From contig JAHDXO010000050.1 in NCBI GenBank assembly GCA_023382975.1, forward strand, positions 1 to 64,000: a stretch of 64,000 nt of DNA, in the 5' to 3' direction. The translations under genes were made by a program, and so were the position numbers. Position 1 is the first letter of the stretch. Each line of letters begins with the position of its first letter. The notes below the pieces were generated by a model. The model did no database searches and was not told the origin of the DNA. It saw only the letters and a list, made by a program, of their open reading frames with translations. This stretch comes from Pirellulaceae bacterium. Its GTDB lineage: Bacteria; Planctomycetota; Planctomycetia; Pirellulales; Pirellulaceae. This document shows, in pieces, positions 26,054 through 34,720 of the stretch.

Positions 26054-26199
26054 TCGAGCCATTGCAGTGCGCCTTCATGCGCCAAGCCCTGGTTGCCGAG
26101 GAAGAACTGGCCGCCGGTCCGAGAGTCTGGGAGACATGGGAAGATCCGCTTGCCGCATGGGAACCGTTCTGCGCAGCGGAGCACCAGGTTGCGATGTGA
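26041..26199 (+). pseudogene. N-terminal fragment of a metal ABC transporter permease
   Basis: Starting at the ATG at 26041 the frame reads MHWLIEPLQCAFMRQALVAE, the typical start of ZnuB/MntC-type permeases ('lleplqy.FMrrALlaa'). Sequence after that (EELAAGPRVWETWEDPLAAW) is not membrane-like, so the permease is cut after about 20 residues and joined to something else before the stop at 26199. Confidence 0.6.
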
Positions 26200-26328
26200 G
26201 CCCGGTCGTTGAGCCGTTGGAACGCCACCATGCAACGAATGTCTGACCGTGCCCCCGATCGCAGGCCCGTTTTCTCCGAGCGTACTTCTTGGCATGCTGG
26301 CAACCATGTTGTTCGTCGATCTCGCCGA

Positions 26329-26690
26329 TTGGTGGCTGATATCCCGGAGACACGGCTGATAATTTCACCGCCGCATCCGAAATGGCTTCGCTTGGCCTGG
26401 TTGGCGTTCGCGTTGGGTTCATTCGTCTACATGATCGTCCTGCCCGCCGCGGACGCAGTGTGGAAGCGGTCGCGACCGCAGCCCAGCGTGCGCGTGCTGG
26501 AAGACCTATCGCTTGCCGAGCAGGTGCGGCTGCGCAGCGCGGAAGCCTTCACGGCCACTTGGTTCTTCGCCCTGGGCGCCACGATTGGCAGCTTCCTGAA
26601 CGTCGTCGTGTACCGGTTGCCGCGGCGCGAGTCGCTGGTGTTGCAGCGGTCGCACTGCCCAGTCTCCGGCGGCCCAATCGCCGGAAGGTC
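26329..26690 (+). pseudogene. N-terminal fragment of a prepilin peptidase (A24 family)
   Basis: The frame contains a membrane segment (LRLAWLAFALGSFVYMIVLP), a linker, and the diagnostic start of type IV prepilin peptidases: GATIGSFLNVVVYRLPRRES LVLQRSHCP. It stops being protein-like about where the 3' end of the oppositely oriented oxidoreductase gene begins (26689). The catalytic Asp-containing C-terminal part is absent. Just before it, another frame (to about 26308) reads the membrane-like end PSVLLGMLATMLFVDLADWW, probably yet another remnant. Confidence 0.62.
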
Positions 26691-27726
26691 ACGGCAGATC
26701 GCACCAGCGGCCTTCGCGGGCCGACTGGCGGGCGGTCAGCACGATGCGCAGAATCCGGCAGGCGTCGTCCAGGTCGGTGCGTTTCAGGACCAGACTCGTA
26801 ACCGCCCGGTGGAACTGCATCAACATCTGCTCGCCCACCGGCCGTTCCTGTTCCAAGGACTCCAGATGGCGACCGGCTTCATCGAACCAGACCACCGTCG
26901 ACGGCAGGTCGACGAACGCCACACCTCGCTCGCAGCAGACCTGCAGATGGGCCGGCGGACGGAACGAAATCGCTTCGGGCCAGTGCGGCGGCAGATAGCT
27001 GCCGAAGCTGACTTGAGCGATCGCCCCCTGGCCGCGCCGGCCGTCGGGCGAGAAATCCAGACTGATCAAACGGTAATCCTCCCACGCACCGCCGTCCGCC
27101 GCGCCGCCGGGCACAGACCCGGCCGAATGATGCTCGATTCCCAGCACCGATCGCGGGCTGGCGCCGACGACGTAGCCGCACCAATCGACCAGTTCGCCGA
27201 GCCGTTGCGCCGCGCGGACGTCGCTGGGAACGCTGCTGCGGCTCGAGCCCTGTCTGCCGCTCTCCGCCCGATGATGGCAGAACAGCAAGCGGGGTTGGCC
27301 AAGCCGCGTGGCGATCAATTCCTTCAGCCGCACGGTGGCCGGAGCATGACGGCGCGCGAATTCCGCCATGTAGGCCACTCCCGATTGTTGCACTTGCTGC
27401 TGCAGCAAGCTGGCTTCGTGCAGTCCGATGTCCAGACTCGCGGCGGAAAAGACGGCCTTTCCCGCACTGCAAGCGGCCAGGATCGGCAGGACGCCCAGCC
27501 AGTCGGTGGCCAGCACCAGCACGGCATCGATGTCCGAACGCTGGACCAGTTGCTGGAAGCCGTGGCTGACGGTGGCCCCGAAGCCATCCGCTGCTTTTTC
27601 AGCCAGCAGAGCGACGGGCGAATAGACGCTGCGGACTTCGAACCAGTCGCGCAGCGTCTGCAAGGCCGGCCGGTAGCGGCGCTCCCAGGAATCTCCCGGA
27701 CTGATCACTCCGACGCGCAGTTTCAT
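26689..27726 (-). CDS. Gfo/Idh/MocA-family oxidoreductase
   Basis: The product has 345 residues with no signal peptide. The N-terminal Rossmann fold is degenerate: KLRVGVISPGDSWERRYRPA lacks the classical GxGxxG, followed by SDIDAVLVLATDWLGVLPIL and AGKAVFSAASLDI where the family usually has 'GKhvlcEKP'. The missing EKP Lys suggests weak or changed catalysis. The C-terminal domain is present. The start overlaps nothing; it lies four bases after the stop of the other oxidoreductase gene and uses GGAGATTTAGCCAC inside that gene's end, so the two form an operon. Confidence 0.78.
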   Translation of the reverse strand: MKLRVGVISPGDSWERRYRPALQTLRDWFEVRSVYSPVALLAEKAADGFGATVSHGFQQLVQRSDIDAVLVLATDWLGVLPILAACSAGKAVFSAASLDIGLHEASLLQQQVQQSGVAYMAEFARRHAPATVRLKELIATRLGQPRLLFCHHRAESGRQGSSRSSVPSDVRAAQRLGELVDWCGYVVGASPRSVLGIEHHSAGSVPGGAADGGAWEDYRLISLDFSPDGRRGQGAIAQVSFGSYLPPHWPEAISFRPPAHLQVCCERGVAFVDLPSTVVWFDEAGRHLESLEQERPVGEQMLMQFHRAVTSLVLKRTDLDDACRILRIVLTARQSAREGRWCDLP

Positions 27727-27730
27727 GTGG

Positions 27731-29113
27731 CTAAATCTCCGTCCAAGTCCCGGGAAGCGGCACCGGATAGCGGCCCTCGGCGTTCTCCTGCACGGGCGCG
27801 GGGCTGTCCGTCGCGAACCGATCGATGGTGTCGCAGAACAGGAACCGCGACTGCAGCATCTCGTCCCAGGTGATCATCCGGCCGCTATGGACGGCCGCCC
27901 GGCCCATGATGGCTGCCAGATTGGACAGGCACGAGCGTCGCGTCTCGTTGTGCGGCCGGTCGTTGCGGATCGCGTCCAGCAACACGTTCCATTCGGCTTG
28001 CCACGGGTTGATCGCCTCGTCCGGCATCTTCCAATCGATATTGTCCGCGGCGATGCGCTGGTCCTTGTAAGTGTGAACGTCGCCCTTGTGGATGTTGCCC
28101 GAGAACTGGGCCGCGCACTTGGTGCCGTGGACGTAGGTCGCAAAATCGTAGAAGCAGTTCGACATGTTGCGGTTGTCCACCTGCGCCCTCGACCCGTCCG
28201 CAAACGTGTATTCGATCGAGTAGGAATCGAAATTCTGTCCGCAACTGGTGCTCTCGGGCATCCGGCCGCCCAGACCGTGCGCCGCCACGGGCCATGCGTC
28301 CTTCAGCCAGCAGCATTCGTCGATCTGGTGGATCAGCAGTTCCAGCAGGATTCCCGACGACGCCCAGAGGAAATGGGTCGAGTTGCGGATCTGCCATTCC
28401 AGCTCGTTCTGCTCGGCAGGCCGCGGCGACAGCCGGATGCTGTTCCCCATGCGGCCGGCGCAAATCGACAGGATCTCGCCCATCAGACCGTCCCGGATGC
28501 GCTGGATCAGCGCCTGGCGATTGACCGAATGGCGGCACTGCAACCCGCAGGCGACTTTCAGGTTCTTCTCATCGGCGATCTCGCCGGCGCGCAACATGCG
28601 GTGGACGCCGCCCGGATCGGCAGCAAACGTCTTTTCCATGAACACGTTGACGCCTTTCTCCACGGCGTAATCAAAGTGCGTCGCGCGGCAGTAGGCCCGC
28701 GTGGTCAACATGGCGATGTCGCCCGGACGCAGGCAGTCGATCGCCTTGCGGTAGGCGTCGAAGCCGACGAATTGACGCTCCGGCGGCACGTCGACCCGAT
28801 CGCCATACTTCCGGCTGAGCGTGTTCCATTGGCCCTGCAAACGCTGTTCGGAGATGTCCGCCATCGCGACCAACTGCACGGGGCCGCCCGTGGCTTCCAT
28901 CGCATTGGCCACCGCGCCGGCCCCGCGGCTGCCGCAGCCGATGAACGCCAGCCGGATCGTGTTGTCTTCGCCGGCGTGGACGGCAGGGACGGTCCAACCA
29001 GCCAGAGCGGTCGCGGCCACAGCCGCCGAGGATCGCTTGAGGAACTCGCGGCGCGGCTGGGAAGAAGCGGAAGGGTCAGCGGGCAGTGCGGGCGGCAACT
29101 TCGAGCGTGTCAT
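27731..29113 (-). CDS. Tat-exported Gfo/Idh/MocA-family oxidoreductase
   Basis: The product has 460 residues; the start follows GGAGATTTTTCC. A twin-arginine leader is clear: RREFLKRSSAAVAATALAGW. The NAD(P)-binding start IRLAFIGCGSRGAGAVANAM and the catalytic-region motif VNVFMEKTFAADP (EKT in place of EKP) follow, then a C-terminal domain with HFLWASSGILLELLIHQIDE where the family carries the catalytic His-x-x-Asp (IHQID). Export with cofactor through Tat is usual for the planctomycete branch, which works on sugars or sugar derivatives in the periplasm. It is co-transcribed with the cytoplasmic-type relative at 26689-27726. Confidence 0.9.
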   Translation of the reverse strand: MTRSKLPPALPADPSASSQPRREFLKRSSAAVAATALAGWTVPAVHAGEDNTIRLAFIGCGSRGAGAVANAMEATGGPVQLVAMADISEQRLQGQWNTLSRKYGDRVDVPPERQFVGFDAYRKAIDCLRPGDIAMLTTRAYCRATHFDYAVEKGVNVFMEKTFAADPGGVHRMLRAGEIADEKNLKVACGLQCRHSVNRQALIQRIRDGLMGEILSICAGRMGNSIRLSPRPAEQNELEWQIRNSTHFLWASSGILLELLIHQIDECCWLKDAWPVAAHGLGGRMPESTSCGQNFDSYSIEYTFADGSRAQVDNRNMSNCFYDFATYVHGTKCAAQFSGNIHKGDVHTYKDQRIAADNIDWKMPDEAINPWQAEWNVLLDAIRNDRPHNETRRSCLSNLAAIMGRAAVHSGRMITWDEMLQSRFLFCDTIDRFATDSPAPVQENAEGRYPVPLPGTWTEI

Positions 29114-29421
29114 GGAAAAATCTCCGGAGTTGGTGTCCTGGGACGAAACGGATCGTCAGCGGCTATTGTGAACCACCAGGCGCCGCGGCTCAAGTCACCG
29201 GGACTTCGCCCTCGGCAACACACCTTGGATCGCGGGCGCCGACCGCGGCTTGCGGATGCCGGTACTCATGGACACGGATGGAGGCACGTGGTCGCGTGGA
29301 ATGACGCTTCTGTCGTTCCATGCCCGGATCGCGGCACCGGTTGACTCGTTGATTCGGCGGCGCACTTGTTCGGCAGCATAGACGCCACGTCCCAATCTTC
29401 TGACCGTGGGCATTGCTCGGT
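29114..29421. other. Intergenic region, no supported gene
   Basis: This stretch lies upstream of the Tat-exported oxidoreductase and downstream of the PUA/EVE-like gene. A short minus-strand frame (29195-29413) has no ribosome binding site or family signal, so I do not call it. Confidence 0.5.
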
Positions 29422-29892
29422 TCAGTTCCCGCTCGCCTTGGCGGCCTTCTCGACGCGTTTGACATCTCGCGCGTCAAGCGGCACAAGGGTTACGTACTGT
29501 GCATACCCGATCTGAACGGGGATGTCGTGAACGTACCGAGTCCAACGTACATGACGTTGGTGCTGCCACGGTGTACCCTCTGGGTCTACGATCCTGTTCT
29601 TCTTGTCAAATCGGTAGGGTCCAGCGACAATTCCCTTCGCGACGATCATCGGACCTCTCTTGACGTAAATGATATCGTCTTTGTCCATCTGGTAGACGAA
29701 TCGTTTCAGGCTGTGCGACTGAGAGCCTCGGAGTTCTGCCCATGCTGATTTGGGCTCCCCCCTCGGATACAAGGAAAGATCGATGTCGTCAAACGGGCCA
29801 TATTCGATGATGGCAACCTGATGTTCCCAGCAATCTTCCCACAATTCGTGGCCGTTGATGCCACAACGAAATGCCATCCTCCACGAGCTCAT
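29422..29892 (-). CDS. Stand-alone PUA/EVE-like (McrB N-terminal-like) domain protein
   Basis: I chose the ATG at 29892 (156 residues) because GGAGG stands seven bases before it. The sequence has the arrangement of the EVE/McrB-N branch of the PUA fold: an N-terminal CGINGHELWEDCW, a middle helix FVYQMDKDDIIYVKRGPM, then IVAKGIVAGPYRFDKKN, the 'GDiVva..g...v.GiG.V.GpY.f' pattern, and a final strand with VRWTRYVHDIPVQIG. Such domains read modified bases and are usually fused to nucleases or McrB-type GTPases. Here it stands alone. Its neighbours are a ParB-like pair upstream and oxidoreductases downstream. Confidence 0.52.
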   Translation of the reverse strand: MSSWRMAFRCGINGHELWEDCWEHQVAIIEYGPFDDIDLSLYPRGEPKSAWAELRGSQSHSLKRFVYQMDKDDIIYVKRGPMIVAKGIVAGPYRFDKKNRIVDPEGTPWQHQRHVRWTRYVHDIPVQIGYAQYVTLVPLDARDVKRVEKAAKASGN

Positions 29893-30106
29893 AGTTCTAT
29901 CCTCCGATCCGAGAAACTGATGAGCGGAGGCACACAAGAATTCATCAAGCGGGGACGGATCACGCGCCAAGCCGTCGAATGACACTGATCGCGCGGATGG
30001 CGGGCGTGACGCTTGCAGTTATGACGACGTAGCGCCGCTTCGCGTGCGTCGGATTGCTCGGGCCGCAAATAGAATTGGCTTGCGCAACTCTCGTTGTGGC
30101 TGCGAC

Positions 30107-30313
30107 TCAGACGCAAACTTCCTGCGTTTGCTTTTTCGCCGTTTCCAAGTGTGACCGCGCTGCTTCCAGCAAAACGTCATCTTCGACGTCCCACACGTCT
30201 TGATCCGCCCAGCCAGCAACGTTCGCAACCAATTGTCCGAAACGCCATGCGGGATATTGACGCTGCAACTGTTCAAGCACTTCGAGCAGATCACTCGGTT
30301 TTCCGGTCATCAT
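30107..30313 (-). CDS. Small conserved protein, partner of the ParB-like gene
   Basis: The product has 68 residues and is acidic: YPAWRFGQLVANVAGWADQD then VWDVEDDVLLEAARSHLE. I recognise this as a type of small protein often seen in planctomycete and cyanobacterial genomes, but without known function. The start ATG overlaps the stop of the ParB-like gene by four bases, so the two are made together. An antitoxin or immunity role is possible by analogy with other small overlapping partners. Confidence 0.6.
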   Translation of the reverse strand: MMTGKPSDLLEVLEQLQRQYPAWRFGQLVANVAGWADQDVWDVEDDVLLEAARSHLETAKKQTQEVCV

Positions 30314-30609
30314 GGGACGACGTCCTTTACTCTGGGAGTCCGAGTCACGTTCAGTTTCGGAAGTTCGTCGATTATCTCGGCAATCACCCTCGCCCCAGGA
30401 CGAAGCTTGGCCGCACGCGTTGCCCGAGTCACTCCATCGTTGATGCGAAGGTTCCCCCCTTGACCGCGCACGACTTGCAGTACCGGCATACCCTCCAAGG
30501 AGAGGCCGTAACGAGCAATTTGCCGCGCGAGCTTGACGGGGTCCGCACCTTGAGCGCGACTGGGCGGAAGATACAGGTCGCCGGGATCCACCAAAACATA
30601 CTCGCTCAT
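30310..30609 (-). CDS. Small ParB-N-like domain protein
   Basis: The product has 99 residues. The sequence follows the ParB/Spo0J N-terminal layout: a strand plus proline motif (VDPGDLYLPPSRAQGADPVK), a helix (LARQIARYGLSLEGMPVLQV), and GGNLRINDGVTRATRAAKLR, which stands where ParB has 'GerRyrAaklaG'. Here the GERR motif is replaced by NDGVTRA, typical of the toxin-like or regulatory ParB-like branch rather than of chromosome partitioning. No DNA-binding helix-turn-helix is present. It overlaps its small partner gene and is not near a parA. Confidence 0.65.
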   Translation of the reverse strand: MSEYVLVDPGDLYLPPSRAQGADPVKLARQIARYGLSLEGMPVLQVVRGQGGNLRINDGVTRATRAAKLRPGARVIAEIIDELPKLNVTRTPRVKDVVP

Positions 30610-30678
30610 GCCAGCATCCTGGGACCACGACGATGACGAATCATTCCACCGTTGACAATTATACCATACCGCCCGCTC

Positions 30679-30873
30679 TCAAAAAGGGCGATCTACCGCC
30701 TTGATGCAAGTTCCGAACGGGCCGTCCGGGAAGTTCAGCGCCGCTTCGTCGATCAACTCGGCCGTCACCCGATGTCCCTCGTCAGCGCGCATGCCAGTTG
30801 TCGCGCAGACACAGGCCGCTACGACGACCCACATGCGGTGGCGTGATACCCGGCGTGTGTGCCAGTGGCTCAT
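30679..30873 (-). CDS. Short secreted protein, probably a truncated gene
   Basis: The ATG at 30873 follows GGAAGGGACGGAC and gives 64 residues with a signal-like N-terminus (MWVVVAACVCATTGMRADEG) and a short mature part, ELIDEAALNFPDGPFGTCIK. This looks like the beginning of a larger secreted enzyme that has lost the rest; I cannot name it. It lies just downstream of the beta-helix gene at 30926. Confidence 0.45.
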   Translation of the reverse strand: MSHWHTRRVSRHRMWVVVAACVCATTGMRADEGHRVTAELIDEAALNFPDGPFGTCIKAVDRPF

Positions 30874-30925
30874 GTCCGTCCCTTCCGTCACTCGAATCTC
30901 GACTCCGATGATACCTGCCGCCGCG

Positions 30926-33904
30926 TCATTTCGCCGGGATGGCCGGGCCGCGTTGCTCGGGGACGACCTGCTGGTCGGCGCCGCCGTGGATGCCTTCGAC
31001 CGAATTGAGTTCCAGGGCCGCGGCCGCCTGCTCGTTGTCCACCTGGAATGCGACTCGCGGGCCGGGTTGCTGGTTGACCGGATACCAGAAGTACGCGTGG
31101 TTCCGCCGCAGCAGAGTGGCTTCGGCGGACCGGGCGACTCGATAGCCGACCGAGGCGTCGCGGACCACGTTGAATTCCACGATCGTGCCCAGGATGGCGG
31201 AACTCGGCTGCTGCTCGTCCGGCGGGCGGTTGCCGGTGACCAGCACTCCGTCGGTGCGGCTGCGGACGAACGAGTTGTGCCGCAGAACGTTGCCCAAACA
31301 GCGAGGAAACTCGACGGGCAACTGGTGCATCTCGCCGCTGGTGATCAGCGCTCCGCAACTGGTTTCGTCGCACCGCGTCCCTTCGATGTGATTGAAGTAC
31401 AGCGGACCGATGCCGCGGTTCCACGTGGTCGGCATGGACGATGCCAGGGTCGAGCAATTGCCGTACATGTACAGCCCCGGTTTGCGCATTCGCCGAATGT
31501 CGTTGCCGCTGACGATGTTCTCGATGCAGGAGATCCACAGTTGTACGCCCGTCATGCCGTCGACGGTCCGATTGTCGACAACGTGGTTGCGCCAGTACGC
31601 AGTGTGGACCAACGCCAGACAGCCCGGCTCCGGGGCGACTCGCCAAGGCCGGTCCAGATGATAGGTTTCCCCCTGGCGCGCGACGACCCGCCGCGTCTGC
31701 CCCCAACCGCGGCCGCGCAGGATCGTCACGAAATACTCGTCGGCCGTCGGCTCGCCAGTGCCCTGATCCACGTCCGGCGGCCAGAACGGCGTCTCGTTGC
31801 CGTGCTGGTCATAGGCCAGTTGCTCGCGTTTGACGCTGCCCAGTCGATCGTCCGGCGTCGGCGGCAGCGTGGCAGGCAGCGTGACGGATTGGGCGTCGGC
31901 GGCAGCGAGCGGGCCATGGAAGGCGATCCGCTGACAGGCTTCGAACAGAATCATCTCGCCCACGTTCTGATCGGTCCCCGCCACGCCGCCAAACTGCGCC
32001 CGGTCCTCACGGTTGTTGGCGATCCAGTTCCAATCGACCGAACCGCGGCCGGTCGACAGCCACACCATGCGCCGACCGGTAGGACCGCCGGCCTGCTGCC
32101 CTGGCGGGCTAGCGCAGACGTTGTCTTCGATGATGCACTGCCGGACCGTGTCGTTGCGGCCCAGGATGTACGCTTCCGAGTTGCCGCCCCACAGAGTTTG
32201 CGAAACCAGGCGGTTGCCGATGAACTGGCTGCGCTTCACGCCGGACAGGAAGAGGGGGGCACGGCCCCACAGTTCGCTGTCCTTCACCACCGCTTTGTCC
32301 GCGTGATACAACCGGACGCCGCAGTTCTCCGCCTGCTTGCCCTCGCAGCCGCGCACGTTGACTTCGACGACCCGGCAATTCTCGATCCACTTCGGGTATT
32401 CCGGATGTCGGACCGCGATGCCCAGATTGACGCGCGGGCTGCCGCAGACGGTCAGATTCGAGATGCCCGCGCCGGGGCCGGCCAGCCACACCGCGGCCCG
32501 GTCGCCTCCGGGCAGCGAACCTTCCTTGGTTTGGAACCGCACCAAGTCTTCGCCTTGGACCGCGACCGCACGGCTGTCGGTCACCGGCAGCGGTGTGTCG
32601 CCGGGCGTGTACTCGGAGTTTTTCGCGAAGACGAACGCGTCGATGTGAATCCCGCCCCCCTTGACGTTTTTCCAGACCAATTCGTGCGTACCCGCGGGAA
32701 CCTGGACGGTCGCCGAACGGCTCCAGCGGAAGGTTGCAAAGCTGCCGGTGTTGGGCAGATTGTCCAACGGAACCGCCTCGCCTCCGGCGACGGCCAGCGT
32801 CATGTGCTTCGAAACGCCCGGCAACTTGTACGGGGACATCTCCGTCGCATAGCGCAGCCACACGGTCCACGGTCCGTCGGCCGGGAACGTCACGCGGTAC
32901 GCCATCTCGTCGCCTGCACTGTGTACGGCGCTCGGGCCTTGGTTCCAAGCGGTGCCCGCGACGGGAGCGAGTCGAACGGCCGGATCCGAGGGAGAGACGA
33001 GCACGGTCTGGTCTCGCCCGGCTCCCACCACATGGACGCCCGCGGGAACGACCAGCGTGCCGGTCAGAAGATACTCGCCCGCGGCTACCTGGACCGTGCC
33101 GCCGCCCGCGGCCGACCGTTGATCGACCATCTGTTGAAGATTGCCGCCGGAAAACGGGACCGTCGTTGACGGGACATCGGCAACCGGCGCCGCGACCCGC
33201 AGAGGGATCGGTTCGCCCCAGCCGAATCTCCCGCCGTTGCCCGCGTGGAACCACAGTCGGTACTCGCCCGGTTCAAGTTGCTCGGGCAGGACAACCTGCA
33301 CTTGGTATTTGTCGGCCCGAACCACACGCAGCCACACGCCAAGCGGATCGGAGGACGGGACTGACTCCGGGCCGCGGACGCCCGGTACCTGTCCCGGTTT
33401 CGGGGCCCGCACTAGGTACACAAACGCCCGGACTCTTCCGGGCGGCTGAGCCAAGCTGCGGCCGAAAACGCGCACCGCGTCGCCCGGCGCGGCGACGTCC
33501 GGTTGGCACCACCACGGCTGCGGTGCGTTGAGCACGATCGGTTCGGAATCGCCCGCGGCGTTCCTGGCCCAGACCACGACGGGCCCTTCGTAGATTCGTT
33601 CGGGCAGCGTCGCAATCAGCACGCCGTTGGCGTAGGTTTGCACCTTCGGCTTGATCTCCCGTCCACCGGCCGCGTCCGGATGGACGCCCCACCCCGTCAA
33701 CTCGACGCCCGCGTCCAACCCTTCACCGACCAGCGCGAAGCTCTGGTCCGGCCCGGCTTCGTGCGTGTCGGCGAAAATCACCGGCGCACCAGCCGCCGTC
33801 ACAAACTCACGCGGCGCGTAGTCCGACCCAGGAGTCTTAGGCGACGGAACCGGCGCAGGATTCGCGCCCACCAGCACGGCCAGGATCAGCCACAAATGAT
33901 TCAT
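30926..33904 (-). CDS. Large secreted right-handed beta-helix protein
   Basis: I chose the ATG at 33904 (992 residues) after CGAGGAAACATGCG, giving a signal peptide MNHLWLILAVLVGANPAP. Residues 20-270 hold beta-sandwich-like segments. A pectate-lyase-like start follows (NLQQMVDQRSAAGGGTVQVA AGEYLLTG). Around residues 330-440 is a carbohydrate-binding-like insert (PWTVWLRYATEMSPYKLPG). The last 450 residues are a long parallel beta-helix with repeated short strands: GVRLYHADKAVVKDSEL, NRLVSQTLWGGNSEAYILG and YFNHIEGTRCDETSCGALIT. The function is likely polysaccharide binding or cleavage. No partner gene overlaps it. Confidence 0.75.
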   Translation of the reverse strand: MNHLWLILAVLVGANPAPVPSPKTPGSDYAPREFVTAAGAPVIFADTHEAGPDQSFALVGEGLDAGVELTGWGVHPDAAGGREIKPKVQTYANGVLIATLPERIYEGPVVVWARNAAGDSEPIVLNAPQPWWCQPDVAAPGDAVRVFGRSLAQPPGRVRAFVYLVRAPKPGQVPGVRGPESVPSSDPLGVWLRVVRADKYQVQVVLPEQLEPGEYRLWFHAGNGGRFGWGEPIPLRVAAPVADVPSTTVPFSGGNLQQMVDQRSAAGGGTVQVAAGEYLLTGTLVVPAGVHVVGAGRDQTVLVSPSDPAVRLAPVAGTAWNQGPSAVHSAGDEMAYRVTFPADGPWTVWLRYATEMSPYKLPGVSKHMTLAVAGGEAVPLDNLPNTGSFATFRWSRSATVQVPAGTHELVWKNVKGGGIHIDAFVFAKNSEYTPGDTPLPVTDSRAVAVQGEDLVRFQTKEGSLPGGDRAAVWLAGPGAGISNLTVCGSPRVNLGIAVRHPEYPKWIENCRVVEVNVRGCEGKQAENCGVRLYHADKAVVKDSELWGRAPLFLSGVKRSQFIGNRLVSQTLWGGNSEAYILGRNDTVRQCIIEDNVCASPPGQQAGGPTGRRMVWLSTGRGSVDWNWIANNREDRAQFGGVAGTDQNVGEMILFEACQRIAFHGPLAAADAQSVTLPATLPPTPDDRLGSVKREQLAYDQHGNETPFWPPDVDQGTGEPTADEYFVTILRGRGWGQTRRVVARQGETYHLDRPWRVAPEPGCLALVHTAYWRNHVVDNRTVDGMTGVQLWISCIENIVSGNDIRRMRKPGLYMYGNCSTLASSMPTTWNRGIGPLYFNHIEGTRCDETSCGALITSGEMHQLPVEFPRCLGNVLRHNSFVRSRTDGVLVTGNRPPDEQQPSSAILGTIVEFNVVRDASVGYRVARSAEATLLRRNHAYFWYPVNQQPGPRVAFQVDNEQAAAALELNSVEGIHGGADQQVVPEQRGPAIPAK

Positions 33905-34134
33905 CGCATGTTTCCTCGATGCGTGTTCGAAGCGAATACCGTCTGTCACCACAGTCGGCGATCGATTGTACCAGAAATGCGTTGACGAGATCGTTCTCGG
34001 CACACGTGGCCCGAACCGACAAACCGACAGCATTGACCGGTGCCGAACCCAGGCGTAATATGGTGTTCACACGACGCCCGCGGATGCATCTCGCATGGGA
34101 ACGCGAGGCACTGCCGCGGCGACAGAGGAAACCG

Positions 34135-34398
34135 ATGATGTCGGATACAGAGTCCGTTCGGGAACGAAACCAGAGATTGGCGGATCGGATCAACCAGGAA
34201 GCCAAGCAGAATCCCGATTCGCCGTACGTCGGCAAATTCGTCGGAATTGCCGACGGACAGGTGATGGTTGTGGCCGAGACGCTACGGGAGACGGTCGAAC
34301 GTTTGCGGCAGGCCGAGCCGGATCCAGCCAGATGCTGCTGCATCGAAGCCAGTTATGACTACGACCAGATCCACGATATTTGGGCTGCCGTGCCGTGA
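34135..34398 (+). CDS. Small DUF5678-like protein
   Basis: The product has 87 residues; ATGATG follows GAGGAAACCG. The core SPYVGKFVGIADGQVMVVAE then LRETVERLRQAEPDPARCCC is like DUF5678 ('..y.gk.val.dg.vva.g...eel...l.e.g'), a small protein usually placed just before an aspartyl-protease-like gene. That is what is seen here: its stop overlaps the GTG of the next frame by three bases. Function unknown. Confidence 0.6.
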   Translation: MMSDTESVRERNQRLADRINQEAKQNPDSPYVGKFVGIADGQVMVVAETLRETVERLRQAEPDPARCCCIEASYDYDQIHDIWAAVP

Positions 34399-34643
34399 AC
34401 GTCTCCCCGTTGCACCACGATCGTCCGGCGGTGACAGTCCAATTACGGATGGCCGACGGACAGGACGTTTCGCGGCAACTGGTGGCCGACACAGGCGCCG
34501 GCACCCGACTGTTCCAAACCTCCCTCACGGCTTCGACGGCATCGCCTGCTTTCGATTCTTGCGCCGCTTCAACTACGGGAATTTCGATGACCCCGATGCA
34601 TTTGGGCTGGATACGCTCTCGCTGCGCGGATAGCGACAAGTGA
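34395..34643 (+). pseudogene. Probable truncated retropepsin-like aspartic protease
   Basis: The GTG start overlaps the previous stop. The first 40 residues fit a retropepsin-like fold start: PAVTVQLRMADGQDVSRQLV then ADTGAGT, where DTGA is the catalytic Asp motif. After that the frame becomes Thr/Ser/Ala-rich and unlike the family, and stops at 82 residues; a retropepsin-like domain needs about 110. A frameshift or deletion soon after the active-site motif is likely. Confidence 0.5.
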
Positions 34644-34720
34644 TTGCGAAACCGGTCTCGCTCCGAGTTTGACAACGGCGGTTCGATCCGAATTCACGAA
34701 TTCTCAAGAAGGACAGTTCG

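Noticed and set aside
29195..29413. 72-codon minus-strand frame
   Set aside because: No ribosome binding site and no family signature.
30701..33169. 822-codon plus-strand open frame opposite the beta-helix gene
   Set aside because: Composition typical of the antisense of a GC-rich gene, no motif; the minus strand encodes a clear beta-helix.
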